This document shows, piece by piece, positions 62,001 to 64,000 of a DNA stretch of 64,000 nt (position 1 is the stretch's first letter; each line of letters opens with the position of its first letter). The notes beneath the pieces are model-generated. The model made no database searches. It was not told where the DNA came from and saw nothing but the letters and a program-made list of their open reading frames with translations. This DNA comes from Candidatus Woesearchaeota archaeon CG10_big_fil_rev_8_21_14_0_10_44_13 (GTDB taxonomy: Archaea; Nanobdellota; Nanobdellia; Woesearchaeales; UBA12501), in the NCBI GenBank assembly GCA_002762985.1, contig PCXZ01000032.1:1-64000 (forward strand), given 5' to 3'. The translations under genes and the position numbers were made by a program.

Positions 62001-63317
62001 AAATTCGAGCCATATATACAGGAAGCTAGCCAGAAATTCGGTGTTCCTGCTGAATTCATAAAAGGGGTAATAATGACCGAATCAGATGGGAAAACCAAGC
62101 CCTCTTCGACAAAAGCAGGAGGAAAATTATGCGACAGCTCAGGCATGTGCTTATGCAATTCAGCAAGCTATTGCGGGCTCATGCAGACCGGCCATTTCAG
62201 CGATAAATGCGACTCCTCTTATGAATGCAATTGGGATAATTTCCAGAAAGGTGATGAAGGGGCAAGAGACCAGATATTTTCAGGGACTAATTTCATAAAA
62301 ACATTGATGTCTGACAAGAGGTTGGGCTCTCCTGAAAGCCCGGATTATTTCTACTGGATCGCCGCAGGATATAATGGTGGGGCAGGATCCTCTGCCATGA
62401 TAAGGGAATCAGCTGCTGAGAGGCTTGGGATCCCTCCGGAAAGGGTGCAGTGGAAAGACGTGACAATAGAGGATTCAAAAAAGAACCAGGAGAAAAATTT
62501 CCCAACCCGCCCAGGCAAGACAGAAGAGATATTCTACTATGCTTCAAAAGTGATGTCCATTGTGCAGGCGGCTGCCGGAGGCATGAGCCAGGCCATGCAG
62601 CAGACAATCGCCCAGAAATGCCAATACAGCCAGGTCTATGATTATACAAGCATAGGCAAATACTACATAAACCCCTCTTTTACAGTCGATGTGGATTATA
62701 ACATTAATCATTACAAGCTCATCTCAGATGCAGTCAAGGGCCTCATCTCTGAATGCAGCAAAAAGGACTCTGACGACCTGAGAGAATGCATAAAGGAAGG
62801 AGTGGATGACGCTGGCGGGATTGATGAAGGGAATCTGAACCTGTACAATGGGCCGTGCGATTATGCAGAGAATATGATGAGCGATTTTGCAGAATGGACT
62901 GATGCGTGCCTGGAATCAAGCAGCGACAACTGCATATGTGAGATCCCTCTTGAGTATGAATATGAAAAAGAGAACACTGATGAGGAAGTCACGATAGAGG
63001 CTTCTGGCTCTGGCACGATACAGATAACCGGCGCAGGGCAGACCCAGTCTTTGACCGGATCTGTTGTCGGGAGCAAGAAGATAATGACAAAAAGCGGCGC
63101 AGAATCGCATTATGCAAAGAAAACAGGCAGGATCATAGAATTTGTAGACAGCTCAGGCGGGGCCAAATGCAGGATGGATAAAAGGACCTATAAATTCTGC
63201 GCAGAGACAAAGAACCTCTATATGATATATGATGAAAAACAGAAAAAACTGGCCCTCATGCCCATACAGTACAAGTTTGCTGTCGACTTCTCTGAGCAGG
63301 CCGCTGCAAGCCCATAA
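59007..63317 (+). CDS. Secreted metallophosphoesterase, two NAGPA-like domains and lytic-transglycosylase-like domain
   Basis: 1436 residues. Signal peptide (about 1-30). Calcineurin-like phosphoesterase (60-300): SDANPSYG (D67), HAGD (D101), GNHD (N141), H221, AHNH (255-257). Two phosphodiester-glycosidase (NAGPA/DUF2233) domains: about 355-595 (AAINGGFF, RAPRSGVCI, NLDGGGSTS) and about 640-910 (VTNGAFFG, RNGICIT, NTDGGATSS). SLT-type lytic transglycosylase (about 1000-1185): MTESDGKT (E1025), YCGLMQTG, AAGYNGGAG. The last 235 residues are Cys-containing and unidentified. No C-terminal anchor. Together these would act on phosphodiester-linked sugars and a murein-type glycan. The fusion is unusual. 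Confidence 0.85.
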   Translation: MTSKGRSRIMCRFLLALVLFSLVSSPVLAAETTQDKGVLQQPDDKNQQSQQAPASQQSGFRFIVLSDANPSYGTEGLNSKFPDDLKGIPGLNPVFVIHAGDMIGGGNPYSMEKYDKMWVPFFEAIKAITAARIPYLPCPGNHDAGFGVKTAKESYGKNWLANKPSVSTSGNYPYYYSFDYSNNHFIILDSSNIKLGSTQIQWLSDDLANAKNKDNTFVILHIPFMSSGMLHPETADKSALDIISNAGVKYVFAAHNHVYREHDYQNVKQITIGSAADDPRGEKDNMFVVVDVMGKDDVKIYPAGLKSGFKNTIDGQPIPSAPAGSVPSFDPASVIGTNCVPGQNDFSSLLSGEGISYESYPYKGGIFHSMTIDPSRYDVVLINAKKATGKSSATLAEILRNTPGAIAAINGGFFEGGGKPTNSIVVDNELINGVYDKFHTTFVNENGKYKVITLSQLLSYSPEKIRNEVKSAVTALGLVSNGNNVGKSGDRAPRSGVCITKDGLIKFLASNGIQKGSSLVGGYASIGEFAQEAIDRHGCLDGVNLDGGGSTSVEYHINGKDVSLLGERNAALCRGSDQEFPCQRPVGDALVILPKQGMKGPATKSLPNIAGSAPAATITSAFTAVDDITGMAAAQPSSVYSADLSGSLNTITISSPDYLQIRSAYELTGQELATPKTVLDKANEKGGQIVAVTNGAFFGYSNLNGKDRGSTNAGPTCLYIENGRQFFPYEYPDDKKNPDFLCKNRNEFYITNKNEAGILPYGQFESKFSGNNYAEIKYAIQGVNILYDNNIVTEYPKDIEFTFHGGKKERNGICITNDNKIILFVNTDKIGLIDLATKLKNELGCRHAINTDGGATSSMYVKNEDYYFKSFSDDTAQNKVCSTVKSASDFVRQSNGRTQGHGCALNFFLVSESKTAVTGSPLISFAAPTEQIGCICQDSIESSVIAVPSSNTAVSQGQSAVTGAAAETKDKPDIGYDFSGIDRGYQGFGAKKDLSKISKFEPYIQEASQKFGVPAEFIKGVIMTESDGKTKPSSTKAGGKLCDSSGMCLCNSASYCGLMQTGHFSDKCDSSYECNWDNFQKGDEGARDQIFSGTNFIKTLMSDKRLGSPESPDYFYWIAAGYNGGAGSSAMIRESAAERLGIPPERVQWKDVTIEDSKKNQEKNFPTRPGKTEEIFYYASKVMSIVQAAAGGMSQAMQQTIAQKCQYSQVYDYTSIGKYYINPSFTVDVDYNINHYKLISDAVKGLISECSKKDSDDLRECIKEGVDDAGGIDEGNLNLYNGPCDYAENMMSDFAEWTDACLESSSDNCICEIPLEYEYEKENTDEEVTIEASGSGTIQITGAGQTQSLTGSVVGSKKIMTKSGAESHYAKKTGRIIEFVDSSGGAKCRMDKRTYKFCAETKNLYMIYDEKQKKLALMPIQYKFAVDFSEQAAASP

Positions 63318-63341
63318 ATTGCAGTTTGAGTGTTTTTTGTG

Positions 63342-63354
63342 ATGATTTTATCAT
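63342..63354. terminator. Hairpin after the surface block
   Basis: ATGAT-TTT-ATCAT is a perfect 5-bp stem, just after a T6 run (63333-63338) that follows the stop at 63317. It probably ends the surface transcript. Confidence 0.4.
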
Positions 63355-63387
63355 GACCTTGTTATTATATAATATACACCACAACAA

Positions 63388-63397
63388 AATATATAAA
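63388..63397 (+). promoter_or_regulatory. TATA box of the RPA-like gene
   Basis: AATATATAAA lies about 32-41 nt before the ATG at 63429. AAGGTG at 63418-63423 serves as ribosome-binding site. Confidence 0.6.
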
Positions 63398-63428
63398 CTG
63401 CCTTAAAAACCCTCCTTAAGGTGTTAAA

Positions 63429-64000
63429 ATGAACATTCCTTATGATATGGTTGTGGAAAAAATAAAAGAGAAAGGGCTGAGCGATGAGGAGATAAGCCTG
63501 AAGATAAAGCAGAAGATGGACCAGCTTTCGGGGCTTATATCAAAGGAAGGGGCAGCGCACATAATCGCAAATGAGCTTGGGATAAAGCTTGTTGACCAGG
63601 CTTCTGGCAGACTGAAGATAAAGAACCTTCTTATGGGCATGAGGAATGTCGAGATAGTAGGAAGGGTGCAGGAGATTTATGAGGCACGTGAATTCAAGAC
63701 AGAGACAAGGACGGGCAAGGTCGGCTCATTGATATTGGGTGATGAGACCGGGACAGTAAGATTGGTCCTTTGGGGCGGCCAGGCCGATAAGATGAAAGAG
63801 ATAAACAAGGGGGATGTCGTGCAGATCGAAGCCGGCTATGTGAAACAGAACAACAACAGGATGGAAGTCCATCTTGGCGACAGGGGGAACATGAAGATAA
63901 ACCCTGAAGGCGAGAAGATTGCTGAAGTGAAGAAGGCTGAAGCAAAAAGAAAAAGCATCTCTGAGCTTAAGGAAGGGGATATAGATGTCGAGCTCTTTGG
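63429..64000 (+). CDS. Archaeal RPA-type single-stranded DNA-binding protein, N-terminal part
   Basis: 190 codons are visible and the gene runs off the window. The N-terminal helical region (ISLKIKQKMDQLSGLISKEG then AAHIIANELGI, about 22-53) is typical of archaeal replication factor A proteins. It is followed by an OB fold (about 68-165: NVEIVGRVQEIYEAREF, GSLILGDETGTVRLVLWGG, GDVVQIEAGYV). A second OB fold probably starts near the edge. It binds single-stranded DNA in replication and repair. Housekeeping content resumes here after the surface block. Confidence 0.9.
   Translation, partial: MNIPYDMVVEKIKEKGLSDEEISLKIKQKMDQLSGLISKEGAAHIIANELGIKLVDQASGRLKIKNLLMGMRNVEIVGRVQEIYEAREFKTETRTGKVGSLILGDETGTVRLVLWGGQADKMKEINKGDVVQIEAGYVKQNNNRMEVHLGDRGNMKINPEGEKIAEVKKAEAKRKSISELKEGDIDVELF

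Noticed and set aside
1-64000. CRISPR array
   Set aside because: No regularly spaced identical repeats with unique spacers were found; recurrent Asp/Asn/Cys codons of the MopE-like repeats explain the repetitive look of some regions.

Overview
This window comes from an archaeon. Evidence: a RIO1 kinase, a two-KH-domain rRNA-processing protein, topoisomerase VI A and B subunits, MBF1, RadB, archaeal uS2, RNase P subunit Rpp30, a TRAM protein, an archaeal RPA-type protein, TATA-box promoters close to start codons, and two tRNA genes split by bulge-helix-bulge introns. Very large Cys-rich secreted proteins with MopE-like Asn/Asp repeats, and many short membrane proteins with class III prepilin-like N-termini, point to a DPANN lineage of the Woesearchaeota/Pacearchaeota (Nanoarchaeota) type. 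That assignment is an inference from gene content.

Layout. 1-9.1 kb is mostly housekeeping: rio1, KH protein, top6B-top6A, tRNA-Arg(UCU) with three introns, tRNA-Cys(GCA) with one intron, a YjbQ family protein, mbf1, plus a membrane-anchored winged-helix protein. 9.2-16.9 kb is a surface-glycan block: two processive-type GT2 enzymes, a DUF2238 membrane protein, and a divergent minus-strand operon with a MurG-like GT and two large GT-C/AglB-like membrane proteins. 17.1-21.4 kb is housekeeping again: radB, rps2, a histidine phosphatase, a 2'-5' RNA ligase family protein, a TRAM protein and rnp3. A 390 bp intergenic region with a long imperfect palindrome follows.

21.8-63.3 kb is one co-directional block of about 30 genes for the cell exterior. 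It opens with five giant or large secreted or anchored Cys-rich proteins (811 to about 2057 residues) and one small secreted protein. A run of about 15 small and mid-sized proteins follows, most with a [KR][KR][GAS]x motif just before one N-terminal hydrophobic helix. It ends with three proteins carrying peptidoglycan-hydrolase folds: an anchored Amidase_3-like protein, an Amidase_3 plus MepA (M74) fusion, and a 1436-residue secreted protein with metallophosphoesterase, two phosphodiester-glycosidase and one lytic-transglycosylase domain. Two related winged-helix regulators (28.7 and 51.8 kb) sit inside the block, each with repeated sites at its promoter. No assembly ATPase, membrane platform or prepilin peptidase is seen in the window.

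My reading, as inference, is that the block encodes a disulfide-rich surface appendage or contact apparatus equipped to cut bacterial-type cell wall. This is the best candidate here for an undescribed system. The window ends inside an RPA/OB-fold gene. No CRISPR array, rRNA, transposase or integrase was seen.
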